A stretch of DNA of 64,000 nucleotides from Marinobacter subterrani (GTDB lineage: Bacteria; Pseudomonadota; Gammaproteobacteria; Pseudomonadales; Oleiphilaceae). Shown piece after piece: positions 50,774 through 59,287 of this stretch. The stretch's first letter is position 1; the number at the start of each line of letters is the position of its first letter. A program made the position numbers and the translations under genes. Location of the stretch: assembly GCF_001045555.1 (NCBI RefSeq), contig NZ_LFBU01000001.1, positions 3,162,001 to 3,226,000 of the forward strand, read 5' to 3'. A model generated the notes under the pieces. The model did no database searches. It saw nothing but the letters and a program-made list of their open reading frames with translations, and had not been told where the DNA came from.

Positions 50774-53041
50774 GTGGAACAACCTGCATCACCTCCTCGA
50801 GCTGTAATATCGGGCCTTCTGAGCCCGGTGTTTCCGATGGTGATCTTTCTGGTTTTCCTGGGCCTGGCCACAGGCCTGCGCTTCGGACTGGTTCAACAGG
50901 ACAAGAACCAGATCGAAGCCAATCTGGCCAACGAAGCCCGGGCCATGGCCAATCACCTTGAGCGGGAATTTCTGGTACACGCCGAAGCCATCCGGCGCAT
51001 GGCCAAGCGCTTGCATTCGAATCCCGCCATGACCAGGCTCGAGTGGCGCCGGGATGCCCGGAATTACCTGGATGATTTCGGGGTCTACCAGGCCATCGAG
51101 TGGGTTGACCGGGACTTTGTCATTCGCTGGCTCGAACCTGTCGCCGAAAATGAAGATGTGATCGGCTACAACGTGGCCTTCAACAATGAACGGCGGCGAT
51201 CCCTTGAGCTGGCGCAGCAATCCGGCAACTGGGACCTGTCAGGCGTGATCGACCTGCACCAGGGCGGCAAGGGCATGGTGATCTACGCACCGGTTGGCGC
51301 CGGTGCTGAAAACAACGGCTTTATAGCCGGTGTGTTCCGGATGGAGGTGCTGGCCCGTCAACTGCTGACTAGCCGGGTGCTGGAGCTTTTCCGGATCGAG
51401 ATCCGCCAGGCCGGCGCGGTGAGCTACGAGTTGAACGACTCCCGGCCGGTTAATCCGGATTTTTCCCACACCGAGCCGGTGGATCTGCCAACACTGGACT
51501 GGACGCTGACCCTCTACCCGACCGAGGAATGGGTGCAGCGACAATACAGTTACTGGCCGGGAATGACCTTCGCCACCTTTCTCCTGATGGGGCTGCTGAC
51601 CAGCCTGACCACCCTGCTGGTGCAACTGATCCTGAAACGGAACCGGGCTCTGCTGAAAACCCGCCGGGAACTGGACCGGGAAATCGCGCAGCGCACCGCC
51701 ATCCAGCAGGACCTGGCCCGCCTGGAGTCCACCGATACCCTGACCGGCCTGGCCAACCGCCGTTTCTTCATGGAAGACCTGTCCCACACCCTGAACATTG
51801 CCGACCGGCAGATGCGGCAGGTTGCCCTGATCATGCTGGATCTGGATCGCTTCCAGACCCTCAATGATTCCCTGGGCCACCAGTTTGGCGATGAACTGCT
51901 GATCAAGGTTTCCGAGCGGCTGAACCGGCTCAGCAACGAACGCATTCTGGTGGCCTATTCCGGCGGCGATGAGTTCATGCTATGCCAGCAGCAGGTGGAT
52001 AACATTGACGACATCATTCACCTGCTGGGCCAGGTGAAGCAGTGTTTTGACCTGCCTTTTGAAGTACAAGGCCAATCCCACAGCATTACCGCCACCCTCG
52101 GCGTGGCGGTCTATCCCCAGAGCGGCCTGGACGCCGACACCCTGCTGCGCAATGCCGATATCGCGCTGTACCGGGCCAAAGAGCAGGGCCGCAACACCTA
52201 TCAGTTCTATACCGAAGGCATGCAGGACCGGGAGGTCATGCGACTGGAGCTCGACAAGGATCTGAGCCAGGCCCTGGCCAACAACGAGTTCGTGCTGTAT
52301 TACCAGCCCCAACTGAACCTGGACAACGGTGAAATCCAGAGCGTGGAAGCGCTGATTCGCTGGCAACACCCGCGCCGGGGCCTGTTGCCACCGGTGGAAT
52401 TCATTCCACTGGCCGAGGAAAGCGGCCGGATTACGGACATCGGCCGCTGGGTGGTGATGGCGGCGTGTCGCCAGTTGGCCAAGTGGAAAGGTACGCCACA
52501 GGAAGGGCTGCGAATTGCGGTGAACCTTTCCGGCCGGGAGCTGGATGATGAAGACCTGGTGGATCATATCCGGGAGGCCCTGGCGTTGGAGGATGTGCCG
52601 GCAGATCGCCTGGAGGTGGAGCTCACCGAGGAGATCTTCATTCAGAACATCGAGCACAATCTGAACCAGCTCGCCCGCCTGCGCCAGCTTGGCGTGCATC
52701 TGGCCATTGATGATTTCGGGGTTGGCTATTCTTCGCTGGGTTATCTGCGTGATTTCCCGGTGGACCTGCTGAAAATTGACCGATCTTTCATCACCGATGT
52801 GACCGAGCGCCACGACGATGCGGTGATCACTCGGGCGGTGATCAATCTGGCCCACAATCTGGGTATTGAGGTGGTTGCCGAAGGCGTGGAAACCGAGGAA
52901 CAACTGAATTTCCTGAAGAATCACCGCTGCAACTTTGCCCAGGGGTATCTGATCAGCCGGCCGATTCCGGTCGCGGATCTTGAGCAGGCGCTGGCATCCG
53001 GCGTTCTGGTCGCGGCCATTACTGCCGATTCCGGATTGTAA
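50774..53041 (+). CDS. CHASE-GGDEF-EAL membrane protein
   Basis: A 755-residue protein starting at GTG 50774 (CGGAG upstream). TM1 lies near 17-36 (VFPMVIFLVFLGLATG), followed by a CHASE-type periplasmic sensor (DDFGVYQAIEWVDRDFVIRW) and TM2 near 262-280 (FATFLLMGLLTSLTTLLVQL). The GGDEF domain is intact (YSGGDEF) but has no RxxD inhibitory site before it. The EAL domain has VEALIRW, VELTEEIF, DDFGVGYSSLGYL, KIDRSFI and EGVETEEQ, so the phosphodiesterase site looks complete. The net activity cannot be told from sequence. CHASE signals are often small molecules or peptides. Confidence 0.92.
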   Translation: MEQPASPPRAVISGLLSPVFPMVIFLVFLGLATGLRFGLVQQDKNQIEANLANEARAMANHLEREFLVHAEAIRRMAKRLHSNPAMTRLEWRRDARNYLDDFGVYQAIEWVDRDFVIRWLEPVAENEDVIGYNVAFNNERRRSLELAQQSGNWDLSGVIDLHQGGKGMVIYAPVGAGAENNGFIAGVFRMEVLARQLLTSRVLELFRIEIRQAGAVSYELNDSRPVNPDFSHTEPVDLPTLDWTLTLYPTEEWVQRQYSYWPGMTFATFLLMGLLTSLTTLLVQLILKRNRALLKTRRELDREIAQRTAIQQDLARLESTDTLTGLANRRFFMEDLSHTLNIADRQMRQVALIMLDLDRFQTLNDSLGHQFGDELLIKVSERLNRLSNERILVAYSGGDEFMLCQQQVDNIDDIIHLLGQVKQCFDLPFEVQGQSHSITATLGVAVYPQSGLDADTLLRNADIALYRAKEQGRNTYQFYTEGMQDREVMRLELDKDLSQALANNEFVLYYQPQLNLDNGEIQSVEALIRWQHPRRGLLPPVEFIPLAEESGRITDIGRWVVMAACRQLAKWKGTPQEGLRIAVNLSGRELDDEDLVDHIREALALEDVPADRLEVELTEEIFIQNIEHNLNQLARLRQLGVHLAIDDFGVGYSSLGYLRDFPVDLLKIDRSFITDVTERHDDAVITRAVINLAHNLGIEVVAEGVETEEQLNFLKNHRCNFAQGYLISRPIPVADLEQALASGVLVAAITADSGL

Positions 53042-53091
53042 TTACGGCAGGCGGTCCCCAAGATACGATTAAATGCTTCAAGTGAGATTCT

Positions 53092-53406
53092 ATGGCTGCG
53101 CAATACCTGACTCCCGAGCAGGACGAGAGAATCCGCCAGTGGGAGCGCTGGAACCGGGGTTATTTTATTTTTGCCTTTGTGGCACTGACGATCATTCTGG
53201 TGTTCAGCAGTCAGCTCGGGTTATCCAGTGATGAGAGCTGGGGCCCCCTTGGGGTTCTGATCGCGGCGCTGATTACCCCGATCATTGTGCTGCAGCTGCG
53301 CCTTTCGTGCCCGGCCTGTGGCCACCGGATTGGCTGGCAGGCCAAGTTGATGGCGCCGGACCAGTGCAAGGCCTGCGGTACGTTTCTTCGCTCTAAGGGC
53401 CAGTAA
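53092..53406 (+). CDS. Small membrane protein with zinc-ribbon tail
   Basis: A 104-residue protein with two membrane helices (YFIFAFVALTIILVFSS and PLGVLIAALITPIIVLQL) and a C-terminal ribbon with paired cysteines, CPACGHR and CKACGTF, that should bind one zinc. AGTGAGATTCT precedes the ATG. I do not recognise the family. It follows the GGDEF-EAL gene by 50 bases and may be in the same transcript. The next promoter-like element begins just after its stop. Confidence 0.65.
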   Translation: MAAQYLTPEQDERIRQWERWNRGYFIFAFVALTIILVFSSQLGLSSDESWGPLGVLIAALITPIIVLQLRLSCPACGHRIGWQAKLMAPDQCKACGTFLRSKGQ

Positions 53407-53439
53407 CCCTCCCTGAAGTTTCCCTTCTCAAAAAAACCT

Positions 53440-53471
53440 TTGACCTGTGAGTTGCTCACAGGTTTTAGGCT
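53440..53471 (+). promoter_or_regulatory. MerR-type promoter/operator of the merR-copA operon
   Basis: TTGACC (53440-53445) is the -35 box and TAGGCT (53466-53471) a -10-like box, 20 bases apart, longer than normal as in MerR-controlled promoters. Between them lies the dyad ACCTGTGAG-TTG-CTCACAGGT (53443-53463), 9-bp arms. The regulator would twist this spacer to activate transcription when metal is bound. Confidence 0.8.
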
Positions 53472-53494
53472 ATCCTTAGCTTTTGGAGTTTGCC

Positions 53495-53604
53495 GTGTTG
53501 AGGCAAGGCTGGCTCCCGAAAACCGCTGTGAATACGTCCCTGCACGCTTGCTCTCCGCCATCCCTGGCTCCGAGCATTTTCGGGAGCCAGCCTTGCCTCA
53601 ACAC
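53495..53604. repeat. Long inverted repeat, hairpin family copy 2
   Basis: A perfect 28-bp inverted repeat: arm 53495-53522 (starting GTGTTGAGGC) is exactly complementary to 53577-53604 around a 54-base core. Inside the core TGCTC and GAGCA form an inner stem (around 53549-53576). It lies in the untranslated leader between the MerR-type promoter and the merR start, so every merR-copA mRNA would begin with this hairpin. Read on the minus strand the core has AAGCGTGCAGGGACG, related to copies 1 and 3. Confidence 0.88.
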
Positions 53605-53663
53605 TCCGCTTGCTTCAGCGATGGATTCCTGAGGACCTTCCCTGTAGGGAGTAGGAACAGACG

Positions 53664-54122
53664 ATGAAAGTTAAAGACATTGCAGTAGCCGCAGGCGTGA
53701 ATCCGGATACCGTGCGGTTCTATACCCGCGAGAAGCTGCTGAAACCAACCCGCAATCCGGACAATAACTACCAGCAGTTCGACACCGAGGATCTCCGCCG
53801 GCTCCGGTTTGCGCGGAAGGCGCGGCAACTGGGATTTTCGTTGCCGGAGATCCGGCAGATTCTGGATCAGGCGGACGATCATCATTCGCCCTGTCCGATG
53901 GTTCGGGATGTGTTTCAGCAGCGGCTGGCGGAGGTTGAGCGGGAGATTCAGGAGTTACAGCAGCTGCGCAAGCGGATGACCACCGCCCTGGCTGCCTGGC
54001 AGGACATGCCTGATGGCACGCCGGATGGCCACACCATCTGTCGGCTGATTGAACACTGGGAAGACCCTGAGCCCTCTGAGGAGGCAGGCGACCAGACTAA
54101 GGATCTGAGTGAGGAGCGATAA
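53664..54122 (+). CDS. MerR-family metal-responsive regulator
   Basis: A 152-residue activator. The winged-helix DNA-binding domain is VKDIAVAAGVNPDTVRFYTRE; a long dimerisation helix follows. Metal-ligand candidates are Cys77 (HHSPCP) and Cys126 with His123 (HTICRL). Cys77 aligns with the cysteine of ZntR-type divalent-metal sensors (ZntR HHTCQE) and not with the serine typical of Cu(I) sensors such as CueR, although the next gene is a Cu(I) ATPase. It is transcribed with copA, 3 bases apart. GGGAG lies about 12 bases before the ATG. Confidence 0.85.
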   Translation: MKVKDIAVAAGVNPDTVRFYTREKLLKPTRNPDNNYQQFDTEDLRRLRFARKARQLGFSLPEIRQILDQADDHHSPCPMVRDVFQQRLAEVEREIQELQQLRKRMTTALAAWQDMPDGTPDGHTICRLIEHWEDPEPSEEAGDQTKDLSEER

Positions 54123-54125
54123 CGA

Positions 54126-56768
54126 ATGACTGATGCACCCGTGTTACAGACCACGCTCAGCATTTCCGGGGCCTCGTGCCAGGGCTGTGCGAAAAAAATC
54201 CGCAACGCTCTGGCGCCGTTGACCGGGGATGCTGACTTGGTGGAAGTCGATCTGGATCAGCAGACCGTGGCGCTGCCGGAAGGGGTGGACGCCGCTGAGG
54301 CGGCGAGGATTGTGACTGAGACCGGTTACCCGGCCGAGCGGTTTGAAGCTGCGTCAGAACCTGCCAGTTGCTGTGCCTCCAAGCCCAAGGAGAGTGAGAG
54401 CGACGACGGGCATCAAGACCAGCCGTCCCCGAAAAGCAGCGAGCCGCGCTCGGACAGCAGTCAGGCGAGCACTCCGGACTCCGAAGACGGGCAGGTTCAC
54501 CTCTCGGTGACCGGCGCTACCTGCGCCTCCTGTGTCAACACCATCGAGAAGGCTCTGATGTCGGTGGGTGGTGTGAGCCATGCCCATATGAATCTGGCAG
54601 ACAATACCGCCACGGCCACGGGGAACGCGGATCCAGAGACTCTGGTGAAGGCGGTTGAGAGTGCCGGGTATGGCGCCAGCGTAATCCAGGACGAGGACGA
54701 AGCGGACGACCGCAAACAGGTGCAGGACCAGAAGCAATACAAGGTTCTGCTGGCGAAAATGGCCGTCAGCCTGGTTCTTGGCCTCAGCCTGATAGTCTGG
54801 GGTATGGGTTTTGGCACGATGATGGTAACCGAGGCCAACCAGGGTAGCTGGCTCGGGCTGGGGCTACTGACGCTGATCGTGATGGCTGCCACCGGCGGGC
54901 ATTTCTATACCGGGGCCTGGAAAGCATTCCGGCATCATAACGCCAACATGGACACGCTGATCGCCCTGGGCACGGGCACCGCCTGGCTCTATTCCATGGT
55001 AGTGGCCAGTGTGCCGGGTGCGTTACCGGAGATGGCGCGCCATGTGTACTTTGAAGCCTCGGCCATGATCATCGGTCTGATCAATCTGGGCCAGGCGCTT
55101 GAGTTGAGGGCCAAGGGCAAGACCTCGGAAGCCGTGCGCCGGTTGCTGGATCTGCGGGCAAAAACCGCCCGGGTGATCCGTGACGGGGAGGAACGGGACA
55201 TTCCGGTGGAAGATGTCCGCAAGGGTGACCGTATCCGGGTGCGGCCCGGAGAAAAGCTGCCAGTGGACGGGGTGATTGCCGAGGGCACAACCCGCATTGA
55301 CGAGAGCATGCTGACCGGCGAGCCCATGCCGGTAAGCAAATCGGAAGGCGATGAGGTGTCAGCCGGCACCCTGAACACCCACGGCTCGATTGTTTATGAG
55401 GCCACCCGGGTAGGCAATGAAACGGCCCTGGCCCAGATCATCAAGCTGGTGAAAAAAGCCCAGGGCTCCAAGCCTGCCATTGGCCGGCTGGCGGACCGGA
55501 TTTCCTCGGTGTTCGTGCCCTCGGTCATGCTGATTGCCGTTGTGACGGCGCTGGTCTGGTACAACGTTGGGCCGGAGCCTTCGGTGGTGCATATGATGGT
55601 GGCCGCCACCACGGTGCTGATCATTGCCTGCCCCTGTGCCCTGGGCCTGGCCACACCCATGTCGGTCATGGTCGGCGTGGGCAAGGCAGCGGAATATGGT
55701 GCGCTGATTCGCCAGGGCGATGCCCTGCAGACGGCCGGCAAGCTCGACCTGGTGATTCTGGACAAGACCGGCACCATCACCGAAGGCCATCCCACGGTCA
55801 CCCGGGTGCATGCCAGCAATGGTGACGAACAGCGCCTGCTGGCCCTGGCGGCCGGGCTGGAACAGCACTCGGAGCACCCGCTCGCCGAAGCCATTCTGGC
55901 GAAGGCAAAAGCGGCCGGTGCCGAGGCCGGGAAAGTGACCGGCTTTGAAGCCCTGAACGGCAAGGGCGTCAAAGGCGAGTTTGACGGCCAGACCCTACGC
56001 CTGGGCAACCGGCGCTGGCTGGAAAGCGAAGGCCTGTCCCTGAACGATCTGACCGATGCCGCCGGTACCATCGCCGAAGAAGCCGGCACGCCCCTGTTCC
56101 TGGCTCTGGGCGACCAGGCCCTAGGTGTCATCGGAGTTGCCGATGCCATCAAACCCGACTCCAAAGCCGCGATAGCACGCCTTCACAAGGATGGCATCAA
56201 GGTGATGATGGTCACCGGCGATGTCGATGCCACCGCCAGAGCCATTGCTGCCAAAGCGGGTATTGATGACTACCGGGCGGAAGTGTTGCCGGAAGACAAG
56301 GCCGGGGTGGTCAGTGAAATGCGCGGCAAGGGCTACACCGTGGCCATGGTGGGCGATGGCATCAACGATGCGCCGGCCCTGGCTGCGGCGGATGTCGGCT
56401 TCGCCATTGGCACCGGCACCGATGTGGCCATTGAAAGCGCGGGCATCACCCTGATGCGCGGCTCCCTGCATGGCGTACCCGATGCCATTGAGATCTCCCG
56501 GGCCACAGTGAAAAACATTCACCAGAACCTGTTTGGCGCCTTCGTCTACAACACAATGGGTATTCCGGTGGCTGCGGGCCTGCTCTACCCTGTCTGGGGC
56601 ATCCTGATGAGCCCCATACTGGCCGGCGCCGCCATGTCCCTGTCGTCTGTGACCGTCGTTTCCAATGCCAACCGCCTGCGCCTGTTCAAGACCAGCCACA
56701 GGCCGGCACGGGACGGCGTCAATAGTGACGAAAAGAGTGATCCGAAACAGCAAAAGGAGCGGAACTGA
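54126..56768 (+). CDS. copA: Cu(I)-translocating P1B-type ATPase CopA
   Basis: An 880-residue copper exporter. Two N-terminal metal-binding domains have CxxC sites (GASCQGC and GATCASC), separated by a charged linker with an extra CC pair. The transmembrane metal site CPC is in [13 protein letters not shown]; the phosphorylation site is [12 protein letters not shown], with SEHPLAEAI and [33 protein letters not shown] and [12 protein letters not shown] are the Cu(I)-type signatures in the last helices. Length is slightly above family usual because of the linker. It pumps Cu(I) to the periplasm. The stop overlaps the ATG of a 38-codon gene. Confidence 0.95.
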   Translation: MTDAPVLQTTLSISGASCQGCAKKIRNALAPLTGDADLVEVDLDQQTVALPEGVDAAEAARIVTETGYPAERFEAASEPASCCASKPKESESDDGHQDQPSPKSSEPRSDSSQASTPDSEDGQVHLSVTGATCASCVNTIEKALMSVGGVSHAHMNLADNTATATGNADPETLVKAVESAGYGASVIQDEDEADDRKQVQDQKQYKVLLAKMAVSLVLGLSLIVWGMGFGTMMVTEANQGSWLGLGLLTLIVMAATGGHFYTGAWKAFRHHNANMDTLIALGTGTAWLYSMVVASVPGALPEMARHVYFEASAMIIGLINLGQALELRAKGKTSEAVRRLLDLRAKTARVIRDGEERDIPVEDVRKGDRIRVRPGEKLPVDGVIAEGTTRIDESMLTGEPMPVSKSEGDEVSAGTLNTHGSIVYEATRVGNETALAQIIKLVKKAQGSKPAIGRLADRISSVFVPSVMLIAVVTALVWYNVGPEPSVVHMMVAATTVLIIACPCALGLATPMSVMVGVGKAAEYGALIRQGDALQTAGKLDLVILDKTGTITEGHPTVTRVHASNGDEQRLLALAAGLEQHSEHPLAEAILAKAKAAGAEAGKVTGFEALNGKGVKGEFDGQTLRLGNRRWLESEGLSLNDLTDAAGTIAEEAGTPLFLALGDQALGVIGVADAIKPDSKAAIARLHKDGIKVMMVTGDVDATARAIAAKAGIDDYRAEVLPEDKAGVVSEMRGKGYTVAMVGDGINDAPALAAADVGFAIGTGTDVAIESAGITLMRGSLHGVPDAIEISRATVKNIHQNLFGAFVYNTMGIPVAAGLLYPVWGILMSPILAGAAMSLSSVTVVSNANRLRLFKTSHRPARDGVNSDEKSDPKQQKERN

Positions 56769-56884
56769 TGGAAACACTTCTGGTCAATGCCGGAGGACTT
56801 GCCCTGATGGCGGCCATCGTCTGGTGGTTCTGGCTTTCCGGCTCCGGCGACACGGGCTCAAACGAACAGCAACATCACCACTGA
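56768..56884 (+). CDS. 38-residue membrane peptide linked to CopA
   Basis: The reading frame starts at ATG 56768, which overlaps the copA TGA (ATGA), and stops at 56884. It encodes [20 protein letters not shown], continues FWLSGSGDTGSNEQQ and ends in three histidines. A single membrane helix (about residues 5-23) is followed by a polar tail ending HHH. The start resembles the membrane anchor of cupredoxin-domain proteins encoded next to copper ATPases, but the cupredoxin domain is missing. AAAGGAGCGG ahead of the ATG is a good ribosome site. It is 10 bases from the DUF411 gene. A role as a copper-handling helper is an inference. Confidence 0.7.
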   Translation: METLLVNAGGLALMAAIVWWFWLSGSGDTGSNEQQHHH

Positions 56885-56894
56885 GGAACACGCC

Positions 56895-57344
56895 ATGAAA
56901 AAACACACCCTGGCTCTTGGCCTGATGGCTGCTCTGGGCTTCAGCACCACCGCACTGGCGGCCGGTGCGGCGCAGAACATTCACGTGTACAAATCACCAA
57001 CCTGTGGCTGCTGTACCGACTGGGTCAAACACCTGGAAGAGAATGGCTTTGAGGTGGAAGTGACTGAGACCAACAACCTCAACCCGATCAAGGCCAAGGC
57101 CGGCCTCACCCCGGCGCTGGCCAGCTGCCACACGGCGTTTATCGGTGATTATGTGATCGAAGGCCATGTGCCGGCCAGCGACATCCAGCGGCTGATCGCC
57201 GAGGCGCCGAAAGCCGCCGGTCTCAGCGTACCGGGCATGCCTATGGGCTCACCGGGCATGGACATGGGAAACCGGCAGGACCATTACAAGGTCATTATGT
57301 TTAACGATGCTGGTCAGACCCGGGTCTTTTCTCAATACAACTGA
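56895..57344 (+). CDS. Periplasmic metal-binding DUF411 protein
   Basis: A 149-residue exported protein. The signal peptide is cleaved near LAAGA (residue 23). The mature domain has the CGCC motif in KSPTCGCCTDWVKHLEENGF, then GLTPALASCHTAFIGDYVIEGHVP, the DUF411 signature. A Met-rich tail follows (GMPMGSPGMDMG), a typical Cu(I) ligand set. It is the last gene of merR-copA and should bind copper in the periplasm after export. Its stop is about 60 bases from the convergent gene end. Confidence 0.9.
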   Translation: MKKHTLALGLMAALGFSTTALAAGAAQNIHVYKSPTCGCCTDWVKHLEENGFEVEVTETNNLNPIKAKAGLTPALASCHTAFIGDYVIEGHVPASDIQRLIAEAPKAAGLSVPGMPMGSPGMDMGNRQDHYKVIMFNDAGQTRVFSQYN

Positions 57345-57368
57345 CCCGGGCCTCAGGCAGGGGCGGGC

Positions 57369-57392
57369 AAAACCGGGGCCGCAAGGCCCCGG
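57369..57392 (-). terminator. Terminator of the His/Gly/Glu-rich gene
   Basis: CCGGGGCC (57373-57380) pairs with GGCCCCGG (57385-57392) over GCAA. On the minus strand the stem is followed by TTTT. It lies between the convergent DUF411 and His/Gly/Glu-rich protein genes. Confidence 0.75.
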
Positions 57393-57404
57393 CTGGCAAC
57401 CGGC

Positions 57405-58400
57405 TCAGTAGAGGTAGGGTGCCAGTGCCAGCTCCAGACGCGCCTGGGCGGCGTACAGGTCAGGCACGGCGATGACGGCCTGCTCCGGCGGAATCGCGGT
57501 CGGCCAGGCTTTCTGCAACTTGTCCAGCGCCTTAACGGCGTCACGCCACGCCTCTTTGTTCTGCTTCTTGAGCATTCCCTGTTTCGTCTGCAGGTAATCC
57601 CCGGCGGCCAGCACAAAGCCACGGCCGTCCTGGTATTCATGTTCCGCAACAAAACGCCCGTCTTCCAGAGCTTCGTCATACTCCAGCACTGCCTGCTTGG
57701 TCAGTGCCAGAACGACTTTGGATACGCTGGCAGCACTCTGGCCGTCGACGGCCTTCACCGCCTTTTCAAGGTCGACCCAGGCAGCCTGAAACTCCTCACT
57801 GATATCGCCCCACTTCTCGACCTGCCCGGCCTTTTCCGCCAGCACCTTCAGGTGATTACCGAGGTCGTCCTGGCCACGGCTTTCAAGGCCTGCATCCGCC
57901 ATCGGGTACACTTCCACCCACGGATGGGTCAGGTGTGGACGACCCTCAGCCACATCGCCTGACTTGATCAGTTCCCGGGCGGCCATCAGGTGCCCTTGCA
58001 TCATCTGGAGCATGGCAACATAGGCACCGTCGGACTTCACCGCCGACACAGCGCCTCCGGTTTCACCGCCTTCGCCACCTTCGCCGCCTTCACCACCGGT
58101 CGCGAAGTAGCTGAACGCAGCTCCGGCTTCGCCGCCATGGGCTTCGCCACCCTCTCCGCCTTCTCCACCGTGCGATTCGCCGCTCTGGCCGCTCTCACCG
58201 CCGTGATGCTTGCCCTTTTCGCCCCCGTGATGCTCGCCACCTTCTTCCTGGTAGTGCTCACCTTCCTCGCCACCATGGGAGCCGGAGTTCATCATCTCGT
58301 CGTGGTGCTGGTCTCCGTGCTGGTCCGCGAAAGCGCCGGAGCTTGCCAGCAATGTCGCCATACCGATTCCGGTCCAGAGTTTCAGTTTCTGATGGGTCAT
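57405..58400 (-). CDS. Exported His/Gly/Glu-rich protein of unknown function
   Basis: A 331-residue protein starting at ATG 58400 (AGGAG upstream). A signal peptide is cleaved near SGAFADQ. Residues 26-115 are low-complexity: five HGGE units, GGEGGEGGEGGE runs and paired histidines, a pattern able to bind metal ions. The C-terminal 200 residues are helical (MQGHLMAARELIKSGDVAEG, HLKVLAEKAGQVEKWG). No named domain is recognised, though the helical part could resemble a four-helix iron or copper-binding fold. It converges on the CopA operon and is divergent from piuC. Metal binding is an inference. Confidence 0.65.
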   Translation of the reverse strand: MTHQKLKLWTGIGMATLLASSGAFADQHGDQHHDEMMNSGSHGGEEGEHYQEEGGEHHGGEKGKHHGGESGQSGESHGGEGGEGGEAHGGEAGAAFSYFATGGEGGEGGEGGETGGAVSAVKSDGAYVAMLQMMQGHLMAARELIKSGDVAEGRPHLTHPWVEVYPMADAGLESRGQDDLGNHLKVLAEKAGQVEKWGDISEEFQAAWVDLEKAVKAVDGQSAASVSKVVLALTKQAVLEYDEALEDGRFVAEHEYQDGRGFVLAAGDYLQTKQGMLKKQNKEAWRDAVKALDKLQKAWPTAIPPEQAVIAVPDLYAAQARLELALAPYLY

Positions 58401-58494
58401 CGTGTTCTCCTCAAAAGGCCGCCTGAGTGCTCCCAAAGGCGGTAAGATTGATGGGTGTGTCATGGTGGTGCATGATGCGTTAATCTTTATACGG

Positions 58495-58520
58495 ATTGCA
58501 AATTATTCCCATTGCGAATT
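58495..58520 (+). promoter_or_regulatory. Candidate Fur box upstream of the PiuC-type gene
   Basis: ATTGCAAATTATTCCCATTG and the following CGAATT form a loose dyad (GCAAATTATT-CCC-ATTGCGAATT) resembling gammaproteobacterial Fur sites (GCAAATGATAATNATTTGC). It ends one base before the GGAG ribosome site of the gene at 58530. The 129-base gap is shared with the divergent His/Gly/Glu-rich gene. Confidence 0.45.
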
Positions 58521-58529
58521 GGAGAATTG

Positions 58530-59204
58530 ATGATTCTGTGCATCAGCGAAATCCTGAGTAGCGAACAACTGGCGCGTATTCGCGCGGCCCTGGACAGTGG
58601 ACGCTTTGAAGATGGCCGTAAAACCGCTGGCTGGCATGCCCGCCTGGTCAAGAACAATGAACAGATGAACATGGCCGATGACGCCGCGGACACGCTTCGT
58701 GCCGAGGTGGAAAAAGCGCTCACCGGGCACCCGGTGTTCCAGATGGCGGTACGGCCGGCGAAAATGACACCCATCCTGTTCAGCCGCTACCGGGATGGCA
58801 TGACCTACGGCAACCACGTGGACGACCCGGTGATGGGCCGGGGAGCGGGCCGGTTGCGCACGGATATCTCCTTTACCCTGTTCCTGGATGAGCCCGCCAG
58901 TTACGACGGTGGCGAACTGGTGACCGACACCACCGCTGGTGAACAGTTCTACAAACTGCCGGCCGGGGCCGCCGTGATCTATCCGTCCTCGACCCTGCAC
59001 CGGGTGGAACCAGTGACCCGGGGCCAGCGCCGGGTCGCCATCGGCTGGATTCAGAGCACCATCCGCGACCCCGCCCAGCGGGAAGTGCTGTTCGATCTGG
59101 ACACTGCCCGGCGGCAGCTGTTCGAACGTGAGGGCAAAACCGCCGAGTTCGATCTGCTCACCAAGTCGCTGGCGAATCTGCAGCGCTTCTGGGCGGAAAT
59201 CTGA
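58530..59204 (+). CDS. piuC: Fe(II)/2-oxoglutarate-dependent dioxygenase (PiuC/YbiX type)
   Basis: A 224-residue PKHD-type hydroxylase. The start is ATG 58530 with GGAG 5 bases upstream; a TTG at 58512 is less likely. Iron ligands are the HxD of YGNHVDDPVMGRG and the histidine of STLHRVEPV; the 2-oxoglutarate arginine follows in VTRGQRRVAIGWIQS. In pseudomonads PiuC lies beside a siderophore receptor gene and is iron-repressed. No receptor is present here, but a Fur-like site precedes the gene. The substrate is unknown. Confidence 0.88.
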   Translation: MILCISEILSSEQLARIRAALDSGRFEDGRKTAGWHARLVKNNEQMNMADDAADTLRAEVEKALTGHPVFQMAVRPAKMTPILFSRYRDGMTYGNHVDDPVMGRGAGRLRTDISFTLFLDEPASYDGGELVTDTTAGEQFYKLPAGAAVIYPSSTLHRVEPVTRGQRRVAIGWIQSTIRDPAQREVLFDLDTARRQLFEREGKTAEFDLLTKSLANLQRFWAEI

Positions 59205-59221
59205 TTCGGACAGTCTGCTAT

Positions 59222-59250
59222 CTGACGCATGGGGCCATAACCGTTATACT
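59222..59250 (+). promoter_or_regulatory. Candidate promoter of the RNase II gene
   Basis: CTGACG (59222-59227) and TATACT (59245-59250) are 17 bases apart. The -10 box is framed by the inverted repeat ATGGGGC (59229-59235) and GCCCCAT (near 59253-59259). The start codon lies about 40 bases further on. Confidence 0.5.
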
Positions 59251-59287
59251 CCGCCCCATCATTCATTTTTAGCAGCCAGGTTACTTC

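Noticed and set aside
58037..58276. A minus-strand frame within the His/Gly/Glu-rich gene
   Set aside because: Its low-complexity Ala/Lys/Arg composition comes from reading the GGE repeats in another frame; the chosen frame has a signal peptide and a ribosome site.
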